Of a DNA stretch of 64,000 nt, positions 1 to 7,906 are shown one piece after another (the first letter of the stretch is position 1; each line of letters begins with the position of its first letter). The notes beneath the pieces are model-generated. The model did not search any database. It saw only the letters and a program-made list of their open reading frames with translations, and was not told the DNA's origin. This stretch comes from Pseudorhodoferax sp. Leaf267 (GTDB lineage Bacteria; Pseudomonadota; Gammaproteobacteria; Burkholderiales; Burkholderiaceae_C), in NCBI RefSeq assembly GCF_001422405.1, contig NZ_LMMV01000012.1:722830-786829 (forward strand), written 5' to 3'. The position numbers were made by a program, and so were the translations under genes.

Positions 1-1
1 G

Positions 2-205
2 CGCGATGCCGTGCTGTTCGACGTGTACCGTTCCAAGCCCGGCGCTGCACCCAGTGCCGCACTGGCATCGGACGAGAAAAGTCTGGCGGTGCGCCTGCTG
101 CTCAATGCCGACGATGCGACACTCACGGAAGAGCAGATCGCGGCGGCGGTGCAAGCCATCCTCGCGCAGCTGACGGCACGAGTGGGGGCGCGCCTGCGCG
201 CATGA
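2..205 (+). CDS. pheT: Phenylalanyl-tRNA synthetase beta subunit, C-terminal end (partial)
   Basis: Only the last 67 codons lie in the window; the gene begins to the left of base 1. The visible peptide (RDAVLFDVYR near the start, SLAVRLLL, then an alanine-rich helix ending in RARLRA-like residues) matches the ferredoxin-fold anticodon-binding domain that ends bacterial PheT. PheT forms the alpha2-beta2 enzyme that charges tRNA-Phe in the cytoplasm. The following ihfA and merR genes give the pheT-ihfA-merR order common in proteobacteria, which supports the call. The stop TGA ends 47 bases before the preferred ihfA start. The identification rests on a short tail plus context. Confidence 0.88.
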   Translation, partial: RDAVLFDVYRSKPGAAPSAALASDEKSLAVRLLLNADDATLTEEQIAAAVQAILAQLTARVGARLRA

Positions 206-252
206 CGCCCGCGGGGGCGACAGTACAACGTAGCGATGGACGGAGGAACGCG

Positions 253-564
253 GTGAAGATTGCAGTGGAAAGCTTGGAGACCCCGGCGTTGACCAAAGCG
301 CAACTGGCCGATCTGCTGTTCGAGCAGATCGGGCTCAACAAGCGTGAGTCCAAGGACATGATCGATGCCTTCTTCGACCTGATCACGACCAGCCTCGTGG
401 ACGGGACGGACGTCAAGATCTCCAGCTTCGGCAACTTCCAGATTCGCGTGAAGGCGCCACGCCCGGGGCGCAATCCGCGCACGGGCGAGTCGATCCCGAT
501 CAAGGCCCGCCGTGTCGTGACCTTTCACGCCAGCCACAAGCTCAAAGAGCAGATCCAGGGCTGA
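253..564 (+). CDS. ihfA: Integration host factor subunit alpha
   Basis: A 103-residue DNA-bending protein of the HU/IHF family. It pairs with IHF beta to bend DNA sharply at specific sites in recombination, replication and promoter control. Visible features are the N-terminal dimer helices (ALTKAQLADLLFEQ), the core strand KISSFGNFQIR, and the beta-arm RPGRNPRTGE (residues 70-79) with the proline that intercalates into DNA. I chose the GTG at 253 because a good ribosome-binding site (GGAGG, 242-246) lies six bases upstream. An in-frame ATG at 202 overlaps the pheT stop and would add 17 residues that look unlike the family. Cotranscription with pheT is likely. Confidence 0.93.
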   Translation: MKIAVESLETPALTKAQLADLLFEQIGLNKRESKDMIDAFFDLITTSLVDGTDVKISSFGNFQIRVKAPRPGRNPRTGESIPIKARRVVTFHASHKLKEQIQG

Positions 565-668
565 GTTTGCGGCTTGAAAAAGCAGCCCGCGGCGGGCGGT
601 GTTGGCTTGGCGCATTGAGGCTCTTGGGGTAACCTGCCGGACCCTTTCGCAGCCCACTCCCGACCCCC

Positions 669-1130
669 ATGGGAAATTCCCTCCCTTCGATCCCCGCCAA
701 GCGCTACTTCACCATCGGTGAAGTCGGCGACCTGTGCGGTGTGAAGCCGCATGTGTTGCGGTATTGGGAGCAGGAGTTCACACAGCTGCGCCCCATGAAG
801 CGCCGCGGCAACCGGCGCTACTACCAGCACCACGAAGTGCTGATGATCCGCCGGATCCGCGACTTGCTGTACGACCAGGGTTTCACGATCAGCGGTGCGC
901 GCAACAAGCTGCAGGAACTGGTACAGATCGAGCGTGACAAGCGCCGCAATGGTGAGGTCATGTTGGATGGCGTCGATGCCATCGAGGCCATTGATGACCA
1001 CGAGGACATCGCCTTCGACGAGTTCGAACACATGCTGATCGGCGACGACGATGCCAGCGCGGCGCAGAAGCTGGTGCATGTCCGGCGCGAGCTCCACGCA
1101 ATTCGTTTGCTACTTTCCGATAACGCGTAA
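669..1130 (+). CDS. MerR family transcriptional regulator (ihfA-linked type)
   Basis: A 153-residue cytoplasmic regulator. The N-terminal winged helix of the MerR family is clear: YFTIGEVGDLCGVKPHVLRY (about residues 13-32), then WEQEF and a wing with RRGNRRYY. A helix around residues 60-90 (RIRDLLYDQGFTISGARNKL) would form the dimer coiled coil. The C-terminal half is acidic and has no cysteine cluster, so this is not a metal sensor such as MerR or CueR. Members of this subgroup sit directly after ihfA in many proteobacteria, as here. Its effector and targets are unknown to me. Confidence 0.9.
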   Translation: MGNSLPSIPAKRYFTIGEVGDLCGVKPHVLRYWEQEFTQLRPMKRRGNRRYYQHHEVLMIRRIRDLLYDQGFTISGARNKLQELVQIERDKRRNGEVMLDGVDAIEAIDDHEDIAFDEFEHMLIGDDDASAAQKLVHVRRELHAIRLLLSDNA

Positions 1131-1139
1131 ACCGCACGC

Positions 1140-1145
1140 TATAAT
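1140..1145 (+). promoter_or_regulatory. Consensus -10 box of the tRNA-Pro promoter
   Basis: A perfect TATAAT lies ten bases before the first base of the tRNA. Transcription starting about seven bases downstream would begin almost at the mature 5' end and leave a very short leader. No good -35 hexamer is seen at 16-18 bases spacing. Confidence 0.6.
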
Positions 1146-1154
1146 TGCGGGCTT

Positions 1155-1231
1155 CGGTGTGTGGCGCAGCCTGGTAGCGCACTTGCATGGGGTGCAAGGG
1201 GTCGAAGGTTCGAATCCTTTCACACCGACCA
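1155..1231 (+). tRNA. tRNA-Pro (anticodon GGG)
   Basis: This is a 77-base cloverleaf. The acceptor stem CGGTGTG (1155-1161) pairs with CACACCG (1221-1227) and is followed by an encoded ACCA. The D loop carries AGCCTGGTAGC, the anticodon stem CTTGC/GCAAG encloses the loop ATGGGGT with anticodon GGG, and the T arm has GGTTCGAATCC. It reads CCC and CCU proline codons, which suits this GC-rich genome. It is followed directly by a terminator and preceded by a TATAAT box, so it is probably a single-gene unit. Confidence 0.97.
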
Positions 1232-1250
1232 AAAACAAGAAGCAGATCAA

Positions 1251-1282
1251 CGGGTCAGGACCACAAGTCCTGACCCGTTTTT
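1251..1282 (+). terminator. Rho-independent terminator of tRNA-Pro
   Basis: An 11-bp perfect stem (1251-1261 with 1267-1277, CGGGTCAGGAC/GTCCTGACCCG) has a five-base loop and is followed by TTTTT at 1278-1282. It sits 20 bases after the tRNA. Confidence 0.93.
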
Positions 1283-1325
1283 CGTTGGCGAGGCTGCAAG
1301 CGCAGGCGCTGGGCCGAGCCCGGTT

Positions 1326-2090
1326 TCAACAGGTCACGCCTCCGTCGATCACCAGGCTTTGGCCGGTCATGAAGGCGCCAGCCTGCGAGGCCAGGAACAC
1401 GGCGGCGCCGGCGATCTCGTCGGGCTCACCGATGCGGCGCAGGGGTGTCGTTTCGGTGCGGCGCTTCAGGTTGTCGGCGTCTTCCCAGAGCGCACGCGCG
1501 AAGTCGGTCTTGATCAGGCCCGGGGCGATGCAGTTCACGCGGATGTTGTGCGGCCCGTATTCGACGGCCAGGTTGCGCGCGAGCTGGAAGTCAGCCGCCT
1601 TGGACACGTTGTAGGCGCCGATCACGGGCGAGCCGCGCAGACCGCCGATGGATGACACGATGATGATGGCGCCGTCCCTGCGCTCGATCATCTGCGGCGC
1701 GGCGAAGTTGATCAGCCAGTGGTTGGCGATCACGTTGTTCTCCAGGATCTTGCGGAATTGCTCGTCCGCGATGCCCGCCAGCGGGCCATAGTACGGGTTC
1801 GACGCCGCGTTGCAGACCACGATGTCGACGCGGCCCAGCTGCCGCGTGGTCTCGGCCACCAGGTGCTGCAATTCGTCCTTGGACGAGATGTTGGCCGGGA
1901 TCGCGATCGCCGCGCCCTCGCCATGCTGACGGTTGATCGCGTCGCGGACCTCGGCGCAGGGCTCGGGCTTGCGCGACGAGATCACGACCCTTGCACCGTG
2001 TTCGGCCATGCGTTGCGCGATGGCCCGGCCAATGCCGCGCGAAGAGCCCGTGATGATGGCCACTTTGCCGGCCAGCGAGAACAAGGACAT
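1326..2090 (-). CDS. SDR family oxidoreductase
   Basis: A 254-residue classical short-chain dehydrogenase/reductase, NAD(P)-dependent and cytoplasmic. It has the cofactor motif TGSSRGIG (residues 14-21), the NAASN stabilising motif, the catalytic Ser in IVSSIGG, and the YNVSK catalytic pair. The C-terminal half carries PLRRIGEPDEIAGAAVFLAS and the usual DGG ending. The start at 2090 is preceded by AAGGAGA on the minus strand. The gene is convergent with the tRNA unit and divergent from the binding-protein gene at 2394. The substrate cannot be read from the sequence. Relatives are often annotated as 3-oxoacyl-ACP or glucose dehydrogenase-like. Confidence 0.9.
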   Translation of the reverse strand: MSLFSLAGKVAIITGSSRGIGRAIAQRMAEHGARVVISSRKPEPCAEVRDAINRQHGEGAAIAIPANISSKDELQHLVAETTRQLGRVDIVVCNAASNPYYGPLAGIADEQFRKILENNVIANHWLINFAAPQMIERRDGAIIIVSSIGGLRGSPVIGAYNVSKAADFQLARNLAVEYGPHNIRVNCIAPGLIKTDFARALWEDADNLKRRTETTPLRRIGEPDEIAGAAVFLASQAGAFMTGQSLVIDGGVTC

Positions 2091-2393
2091 GGAAGTCTCC
2101 TTTGGATGTTGTGTGCGAATCCGGCGCCGGTGCTGGCGCCGGGCGCCGCGCACGATAGCAGGTGGACCCCGCATCGCGCTGGCCAGGCACGCGCATTCGA
2201 TCGCGCTCCATGCAAGATCTTGTGGTGTTGGTGTTCATTTCGTGCGCAGGCCAGGAGGCACAGTCGCCCGGTGGATGGGCGCGGTTTGCGGACTAAGATG
2301 CCGGCACCTGCGTTCCACCATGCGTCTTGCAGCCGTCAGCGCGGCCGTCGGCCTGCAGGGCTTTCTTCCCCCGTTTCCTCCAGGAGAACCCTC
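2091..2393. other. Divergent intergenic region (303 bp) without a gene
   Basis: This stretch separates the minus-strand SDR gene from the plus-strand binding-protein gene and must hold both promoters. I see Shine-Dalgarno sequences at each end (AAGGAGA reading left, AGGAGA at 2382-2387 reading right). I see no convincing -35/-10 pair, no strong dyad and no conserved-looking small gene. Confidence 0.5.
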
Positions 2394-3527
2394 ATGAAGT
2401 CAGAACTTGGAACCGCCACCTTGCTGGGCCTTGCGGCCCTGATGCTCGCCGGCCAGGCCAGCGCGCAGGAGCAGGTCATCAAGATCGGCCACAGCGGCCC
2501 GCTGTCCGGCGCCAATGCCTATGCCGGCAAGGACAACGAGAACGGCGTGCGCCTGGCCACGGAAGACCTGAACGCCAAGAAGATCGTGGTCGGTGGCAAG
2601 ACGCTGAAGTTCGAGGTTGTGTCCGAAGACGACCAGTGCGACCCCAAGCAGGGCGTCAGCGTCGCGCAGAAGATGGTGGACAGCAACATCAAGTACGTGA
2701 TGGGCCCGTACTGCTCGGGCGTCGCGATCCCGGCCTCGCGCATCTACGACAGTGGCGATGTGGTGATGTCCACGGTCGGTACCAATCCCAAGGTCACGCA
2801 GGGCGGCTTCAAGAACCTGTTCCGCATCATCGCCAGCGACAACCAGATCGGCTCGTCCATGGCGGTCTACGCGGCCCAGGTGCTCAAGGTCAAGAAGGTC
2901 GGTGTGATCGACGACCGGACGGCCTTCGGCCAGGGCGTGGCGGACGAGTTCGTCAAGGAGGCCACCAAGCAGGGCCTGACCATCGTGGGCAAGGAGTTCA
3001 CGACCGACAAGGCCACCGACTTCTCGGCCATCCTGACCAACCTGAAGGGCAAGGCGCCCGAGGCCATCTTCTATGGCGGCTACGCGCCCCAGGCCGCGCC
3101 CATGACGCAGCAGATGAAGCGCCTGGCCTTCAATGCCAAGCTGTTGGGCGGCGACACGTTGTGCAGCCCCGAGATGGGCAAGATCGGCGGCGACGCCGTG
3201 AACGACACGGTGTTCTGTGCGCAGGCCGGCGCCATGGCTAAGGAAGGCAGTCCCGCAGCGGCATTCAAGGCCAAGTACAAGGCCCGCTTCAACCAGGACC
3301 CGGACGCCTATGCAGCCGCGTACTACGACCAGGTCATGCTGATCGGCGACGCCATGCAGAAGGCTGCGTCGACCGACTCCACCAAGGTCGGCGCCCAGAT
3401 CCACAAGTCCAACTACACCGGCGTGGCCGCGACCTATGCGTACGACGCGCAGGGCAACATGCAAAAGGCCCCCGTCACGGTGTCGACCTTCAAGAACGCC
3501 ACGCTGACGCCGCTGGCCAGCTACTGA
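2394..3527 (+). CDS. LIV-type ABC transporter substrate-binding protein
   Basis: A 377-residue periplasmic binding protein of the branched-chain amino acid (type I, LivJ/LivK) family. Residues 1-24 form a signal peptide ending in AQASAQ. The mature start [20 protein letters not shown] is typical, with a polar [12 protein letters not shown] segment and a C-terminal half containing [18 protein letters not shown]. An AGGAGA ribosome site precedes the ATG. It stands 19 bases before the hydroxyproline epimerase gene and has no permease or ATPase beside it. It may deliver hydroxyproline or a related amino acid to a transporter encoded elsewhere. That is inferred from context only. Confidence 0.9.
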   Translation: MKSELGTATLLGLAALMLAGQASAQEQVIKIGHSGPLSGANAYAGKDNENGVRLATEDLNAKKIVVGGKTLKFEVVSEDDQCDPKQGVSVAQKMVDSNIKYVMGPYCSGVAIPASRIYDSGDVVMSTVGTNPKVTQGGFKNLFRIIASDNQIGSSMAVYAAQVLKVKKVGVIDDRTAFGQGVADEFVKEATKQGLTIVGKEFTTDKATDFSAILTNLKGKAPEAIFYGGYAPQAAPMTQQMKRLAFNAKLLGGDTLCSPEMGKIGGDAVNDTVFCAQAGAMAKEGSPAAAFKAKYKARFNQDPDAYAAAYYDQVMLIGDAMQKAASTDSTKVGAQIHKSNYTGVAATYAYDAQGNMQKAPVTVSTFKNATLTPLASY

Positions 3528-3546
3528 GCAGGCAGGGAGCCGCAGC

Positions 3547-4482
3547 ATGCAGCGCATCCAGGTCATCGATTCGCACACCGGCGGCGAGCCCACGCGGCTC
3601 GTGGTCGCCGGCTTTCCCGACCTGGGCCGCGGCAGCATGGCCGAGCGCCGCGCCGTGCTGGCTGCCCAGCACGATGCCTGGCGCGCCGCCACCGTGCTGG
3701 AGCCGCGCGGCAGCGATGTCGTCGTCGGCGCCCTGCTGTGCGAGCCGCAGGCCGCCGATGCGGCGGCCGGGGTGATCTTCTTCAACAACACCGGCTACCT
3801 GGGCATGTGCGGCCACGGCACCATCGGCCTGGTCGCCACGCTGGCCTACATGGGCCGCATTGCCGCCGGCACGCACCGCGTCGAGACGCCCGTGGGCACG
3901 GTCCAGGCCACACTGCACGAGGACGGCGCGGTCAGCGTGCGCAACGTGCCGGCGTATCGCCTGCACCGGCAAGTGGCGGTCGATGTGCCGGGCCATGGCC
4001 GCGTGCTGGGGGATGTGGCCTGGGGCGGCAACTGGTTCTTCCTGATCGGCGAGCATGGCCAGCGCGTGGACGGCGGCAACCTGCCCGCGCTCACCGCCTA
4101 CACCGGTGCCGTGCGCCTGGCGCTGGCCGCGCAGGGCGTGACCGGCGCCGATGGTGCCGAGATCGACCACATCGAGCTCTTCGCCGACGATGCCGTGGCC
4201 GACAGCCGCAATTTCGTGCTGTGCCCCGGTAATGCCTACGACCGCTCGCCCTGCGGCACGGGCACCAGCGCCAAGGTCGCCTGCCTGGCGGCCGACGGCA
4301 AACTGCAGCCCGGCCAGGTCTGGCGCCAGGCCAGTGTGATCGGCAGCCAGTTCGAGGCCAGCTTCGAGCCCGGCGAGGCAGGCCAGGTGATCCCCACGAT
4401 CCGCGGGCGCGCGCACATGAGTGCCGAGGCCACGCTGCTGATCGAGGCCGATGACCCGTTCGCCTGGGGCATCCGGCTTTGA
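3547..4482 (+). CDS. 4-hydroxyproline 2-epimerase (proline racemase family)
   Basis: A 311-residue cytoplasmic enzyme. Both active-site cysteines of the family are present: Cys88 in MCGHGTIG and Cys236 in [10 protein letters not shown]. This argues for an epimerase and against a trans-3-hydroxyproline dehydratase, in which one cysteine is replaced. The N terminus [15 protein letters not shown] is characteristic. The expected reaction converts trans-4-hydroxy-L-proline to cis-4-hydroxy-D-proline, the first step of bacterial hydroxyproline catabolism. The three genes that follow look like the dehydrogenase for the second step, which strengthens the call. Proline racemase itself is possible but less likely in this context. 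Confidence 0.88.
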   Translation: MQRIQVIDSHTGGEPTRLVVAGFPDLGRGSMAERRAVLAAQHDAWRAATVLEPRGSDVVVGALLCEPQAADAAAGVIFFNNTGYLGMCGHGTIGLVATLAYMGRIAAGTHRVETPVGTVQATLHEDGAVSVRNVPAYRLHRQVAVDVPGHGRVLGDVAWGGNWFFLIGEHGQRVDGGNLPALTAYTGAVRLALAAQGVTGADGAEIDHIELFADDAVADSRNFVLCPGNAYDRSPCGTGTSAKVACLAADGKLQPGQVWRQASVIGSQFEASFEPGEAGQVIPTIRGRAHMSAEATLLIEADDPFAWGIRL

Positions 4483-4525
4483 GTGTCACGCGCTCACGTG
4501 CGGGCCTGGGCGTGCACCCGTGACC

Positions 4526-5626
4526 ATGGACGCCGACGTGCTGGTCATCGGCGCCGGCATCGTCGGTGCCGCCTGCGCCCACGCGCTGGCGCAGGCCGGC
4601 CTGGACGTGCTGGTGCTGGACGACCGGCGCGGCGGCGCCACAGGTGCCGGCATGGGCCACCTGGTCGTGATGGACGACAACCCGGCTGAACTGGCGCTGA
4701 GCGGTGCCTCGCTGGCGCTCTGGCGCGAACTGGCGCCCCAGATGTCCACGGCCTGCGACCACCACCCTTGCGGCACCTTGTGGATCGCCGCCAACGACGC
4801 CGAGATGGACGAGGCGCAGCACAAGCAGCAGCGCCTGCAGGCGGCCGGTGTGGCCAGCCAATGGCGCGATGCGCCGGCGCTGCACGCGGCGGAACCGGCG
4901 TTGCGGCCGGGCCTGGCCGGCGCACTGGAAGTGGCCAGCGACGGCGTGGTCTACGCGCCGGCTGCCGCCGAATGGCTGCTGTCGCGCGGTGGCGCCCGCG
5001 TGCGCGTGGAGCAGGCCCGCGTCGTCGCGATCGAGGGCACGGCCTTGCGCCTGTCCGACGGCGGCCTGCGCCGTGCACCGCAGGTGGTGCTGGCCAGCGG
5101 ACTCGGCGCCACGGCGCTGTGCCCTGGACTGCCGCTGCGCCCCAAGAAAGGCCATCTGCTGATCACCGACCGCTACCCCGGCACGGTGCGGCACCAGCTC
5201 GTGGAGCTGGGCTATGTGACCAGCGCGCACCACAGCGAAGGGGACTCGGTCGCCTTCAACGTGCAGCCCCGGCCAACCGGGCAGCTGCTGGTCGGCTCGT
5301 CGCGCCAGTTCGACACGGTGGACCCGCAGGTCGAGCCAGCCATGCTGGCGCGCATGCTGCGCCGTGCCGTGGAGTACCTGCCGGCGCTGGGCCAGCTCCA
5401 GGCGATCCGCAGCTGGACCGGGTTCCGCGCCGCGACACCGGACGGCCTGCCGCTGTTGGGCCCGCATCCCACGCAGCCAGGCCTGTGGCTGGCGCTCGGG
5501 CACGAGGGTCTGGGGGTGACCACCGCACCCGGCAGCGCCGAACTGATCGCCGCCCAGCTGCTGGGCCGTGCGCCGCCCATCGACCCTGCGCCGTATCTGC
5601 CGGCGCGCCTGCTGCAGGCCGCATGA
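4526..5626 (+). CDS. D-hydroxyproline dehydrogenase, FAD (DAO-type) beta subunit
   Basis: A 366-residue FAD-dependent oxidoreductase of the D-amino-acid oxidase/glycine oxidase fold. The dinucleotide-binding motif VLVIGAGIVGAACA lies at residues 5-18, and RPTGQLLVGSSRQFD and the C-terminal GHEGLGVTTAPGSAELIA resemble the substrate half of the family. It lies 43 bases after the epimerase and overlaps the next gene by ATGA. In the known heteromeric enzyme (Pseudomonas Lhp type) this subunit oxidises cis-4-hydroxy-D-proline to the pyrroline carboxylate. The ATG at 4526 is the first that fits the FAD motif; a GTG two codons upstream is possible. Confidence 0.85.
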   Translation: MDADVLVIGAGIVGAACAHALAQAGLDVLVLDDRRGGATGAGMGHLVVMDDNPAELALSGASLALWRELAPQMSTACDHHPCGTLWIAANDAEMDEAQHKQQRLQAAGVASQWRDAPALHAAEPALRPGLAGALEVASDGVVYAPAAAEWLLSRGGARVRVEQARVVAIEGTALRLSDGGLRRAPQVVLASGLGATALCPGLPLRPKKGHLLITDRYPGTVRHQLVELGYVTSAHHSEGDSVAFNVQPRPTGQLLVGSSRQFDTVDPQVEPAMLARMLRRAVEYLPALGQLQAIRSWTGFRAATPDGLPLLGPHPTQPGLWLALGHEGLGVTTAPGSAELIAAQLLGRAPPIDPAPYLPARLLQAA

Positions 5627-5892
5627 CGACGCATCTGAACCTGACCGTCGACGGCACGGCCGTGCAGGTGCCGGCCGGCATCACCGTCGCGGCTGCGCTG
5701 CGCCATGCAGGCACAGGGCACACGCGTCAGGCCGTCGGCGGCGCGCCCCGCGCACCGCTGTGCGGCATGGGCGTCTGCCACGAGTGCCGTGTGTTGGTGC
5801 ACCAGCGCCGCGTGCTGGCCTGCCAGACGCTGTGCCAGGACGGCATGGTGGTGCAGACCGGCCTCGAGCCGCGCGCAGGGGGCAGCCCATGA
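5623..5892 (+). CDS. (2Fe-2S)-binding protein, gamma subunit of D-hydroxyproline dehydrogenase
   Basis: An 89-residue ferredoxin-like protein. A short ubiquitin-like beta-grasp start (LNLTVDGTAVQVPAG) is followed by CGMGVCHECRV, giving three cluster cysteines, and a fourth in VLACQTLC. This pattern matches the small subunit of sarcosine/hydroxyproline dehydrogenases. It would carry electrons between the flavin subunits. Its ATG overlaps the stop of the beta subunit by four bases and its own stop overlaps the alpha subunit in the same way, which indicates translational coupling of the three subunits. Confidence 0.85.
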   Translation: MTTHLNLTVDGTAVQVPAGITVAAALRHAGTGHTRQAVGGAPRAPLCGMGVCHECRVLVHQRRVLACQTLCQDGMVVQTGLEPRAGGSP

Positions 5893-7178
5893 CGCCCCCG
5901 CCCGCAAGCGAATCCTGCGACCTGGTGATCGTTGGGGCAGGCCCTGCGGGCCTGGCGGCGGCCCAGGCGGCGGCGGCCAGCGGCGCGTCCATCGTTGTCA
6001 TCGACGACAACATCGCCCCCGGCGGGCAGATCTGGCGCGACGGGCCGGGCGTGGCCCTGGCGCCCGCAGCCCGTCGCCTGCGTGATGCCGTCGCCGCGTG
6101 CGCCAACGTGCGGGTGTGCAGCGGCACGCGCGTGGTGGCCGCGCCGGGGCCGCGGCAGCTGTTGCTCGAAGACGCGCAGCGCGGCTGGCTGCTGCGCTGG
6201 GACACGCTGATCCTGTGCACCGGCGCACGCGAGCTGCTGCTGCCGTTCCCGGGTTGGACCCTGCCCGGCGTGACCGGTGCCGGCGGCCTGCAGGCCCTTA
6301 TCAAGGGCGGCATGCCCGTGGCCGGCGAGCGCATCGTGATCGCCGGCAGCGGCCCGCTGTTGCTGGCCGCGGCGGCCACGGCGACCCAGGCAGGCGCGAC
6401 GGTCGTGCGCATTGCCGAGCAGGCTGCGTGGCGCAACGTGGCACGCTTCGCCGCGCAGCTGGGCCGCTGGCCGGCCAAGGCAGCGCAGGCCCTGGCGCTC
6501 GGCCATGCCGCGTACCGCGCTGGCAGCCACGTGCTGTCTGCGCAGGGCGATGGCGGCGTACGGACGGTATGGCTGCACCGTGGCCAGCGCAGGGTGGAAG
6601 ACATCGCGTGCGATCGCCTGGCCTGCGGGTTCGGCCTGGTGCCGAATACGGAACTGGGCTGGCTGCTGGGCTGCGAGGTCGCGGCGCGCGACGGCAGCCT
6701 GGCCCTGGCCATCGACGCAGGGCAGGCCACCAGCGTGGCAAACGTGTACGCCGCCGGCGAATGTACGGGCATCGGGGGCAGCGAGCGCGCGTTGCTGCAA
6801 GGCGCGATGGCGGGCCATGCCGCGGTCGGCCAGGCAGCGCAGGCGGCGGCCTTGCGCAGACCCTTGGCGCGCTGGGATCGGTTCGCCGCGCTGGTGCAGC
6901 GGCATTTCGCGCTAGCGCCGGGAGTCCGGCAATTGACGGCGCCCGACACACTGGTCTGCCGTTGCGAAGACGTGCCGTGCAGCGCATTGGTCGGGCGCGC
7001 TGGGTGGGTCGATGCCAAGCTGCACACGCGCTGTGGCATGGGCGCGTGCCAGGGCCGCATCTGTGGCGCAGCCACGCAGCAGCTGTTCGGCTGGACACCG
7101 ACGACGCCCCGGCCGCCGCTGTCGCCCGTGCGCATCGAAACGTTGGCGGCGCTGGCGGCGGACGCGGCTGAAAACTGA
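5889..7178 (+). CDS. D-hydroxyproline dehydrogenase, NAD(P)/FAD alpha subunit
   Basis: A 429-residue pyridine-nucleotide-disulfide-type flavoprotein. It has the FAD motif LVIVGAGPAGLAAAQAAAA near the start, a second nucleotide-binding motif IVIAGSGPLLLAAAATA near residue 150, and VYAAGECTGIGG for the FAD tail. The last 80 residues carry a BFD-like [2Fe-2S] segment with CRCEDV and CGMGACQGRIC. This is the large subunit of the hydroxyproline/octopine/sarcosine dehydrogenase group. No deaminase or semialdehyde dehydrogenase gene follows, so later pathway steps must be encoded elsewhere. A terminator-like hairpin lies just after the stop. Confidence 0.85.
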   Translation: MTPPPASESCDLVIVGAGPAGLAAAQAAAASGASIVVIDDNIAPGGQIWRDGPGVALAPAARRLRDAVAACANVRVCSGTRVVAAPGPRQLLLEDAQRGWLLRWDTLILCTGARELLLPFPGWTLPGVTGAGGLQALIKGGMPVAGERIVIAGSGPLLLAAAATATQAGATVVRIAEQAAWRNVARFAAQLGRWPAKAAQALALGHAAYRAGSHVLSAQGDGGVRTVWLHRGQRRVEDIACDRLACGFGLVPNTELGWLLGCEVAARDGSLALAIDAGQATSVANVYAAGECTGIGGSERALLQGAMAGHAAVGQAAQAAALRRPLARWDRFAALVQRHFALAPGVRQLTAPDTLVCRCEDVPCSALVGRAGWVDAKLHTRCGMGACQGRICGAATQQLFGWTPTTPRPPLSPVRIETLAALAADAAEN

Positions 7179-7200
7179 AAAAGGCTGCCGAAGCAGCCTT
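7178..7200 (-). terminator. Hairpin terminator between convergent genes
   Basis: AAGGCTGC (7181-7188) pairs with GCAGCCTT (7193-7200) around a CGAA loop. Read on the minus strand, the stem ends in a run of Ts (7178-7182), so it best serves the minus-strand gene at 7218-7607. It may also slow transcription coming from the plus-strand operon. Confidence 0.75.
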
Positions 7201-7217
7201 GGGAGGAGCGGGTGGGA

Positions 7218-7607
7218 TCAGCCTGCGCTCTTGTCCTTGAGCTTTTCACCGCCGCGGCGGACGGCGTCACCGGTCTTTTCCATGCCCGTGCCGACGGCAT
7301 CGCCTGCCTTCTGCGCGCCGTGCTTGATGGCCTGGCCGGTGCGCTGCGCACCGTGCTTGACGGCCTCACCGGTGCGGTGGGCGCCATGGCGCACCGAGTC
7401 ACCGGCATGGCGCGCGCCGCGCTTCATCGATTCCTCGGCACGTGCCGCCGGGCCGGGCTGCGGGTTGCGCGCCGTGCCGTCGCGGTAGGTCTGCAGTGCC
7501 TCGTTCATGCGCTGCTCGCGTGGGGGTGTGTTGTCCTGCGCCATCGCGACCGAGCCGGCGGCGAGCGCAGCGGCGATGACGATGAGCTTGAGAGAGTGGT
7601 GTGGCAT
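7218..7607 (-). CDS. Exported 11-residue-repeat protein of unknown function
   Basis: A 129-residue protein I do not recognise as a named family. Residues 1-23 form a signal peptide (SLKLIVIAAALAAGSVAMAQ). A polar linker follows, and then residues 61-126 are six tandem 11-residue units such as VRHGAHRTGEA, VKHGAQRTGQA and IKHGAQKAGDA. The units are rich in Gly, Ala, His and Lys, with a hydrophobic residue at the same place in each. This resembles the 11-mer amphipathic helices of LEA-like or apolipoprotein-like proteins, suggesting a periplasmic stress or surface-binding role. That role is inference. GGAGC precedes the chosen ATG. Confidence 0.8.
   Translation of the reverse strand: MPHHSLKLIVIAAALAAGSVAMAQDNTPPREQRMNEALQTYRDGTARNPQPGPAARAEESMKRGARHAGDSVRHGAHRTGEAVKHGAQRTGQAIKHGAQKAGDAVGTGMEKTGDAVRRGGEKLKDKSAG
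7230..7427 (-). repeat. Six tandem 33-bp coding repeats
   Basis: The repeat region of the exported protein consists of 33-base units, each coding one 11-residue motif. The units are diverged at silent and a few coding positions, so this is an old array kept by selection at protein level rather than a recent slippage product. Confidence 0.8.
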
Positions 7608-7906
7608 GTGGTGCTCCTGGATCGATGACGGGAGACCAGACCTTATGCCGTTGGCTGCTTTGAGTCGGCCGGCGTTCGTGCCGACCGCGTGTGCGCCGCG
7701 TCCCACGGGGAGTGAGGCGCCAGGTTGCGCCGGCACGCCGAGTTCTCCCTGCCCCTTGGGGACAACTTTGGGGAAAACCCAGGGGGCATCTGCGGGGATC
7801 GTTGCTGGGCGCGGCCTGCGTCACGATGCCTGCGAAAGAGGCATGTGCAAAGCTTGCACGCGCTAACTGAGAAAATGCACGTAATTCGCTCGCTCCTGGA
7901 CCCCTG
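7608..7906. other. Divergent intergenic region (299 bp)
   Basis: This region holds the promoters of the repeat protein (minus) and dusA (plus). It includes small G/C-run dyads such as CCCCTTGGGG near 7750, but no clear -35/-10 pair and no reading frame that looks like a gene. I see nothing more in it. Confidence 0.45.

Noticed and set aside
202-252. Longer ihfA start at ATG 202
   Set aside because: It overlaps the pheT stop in a coupling-like way, but the added 17 residues do not resemble the family and the GTG at 253 has a much better ribosome site.
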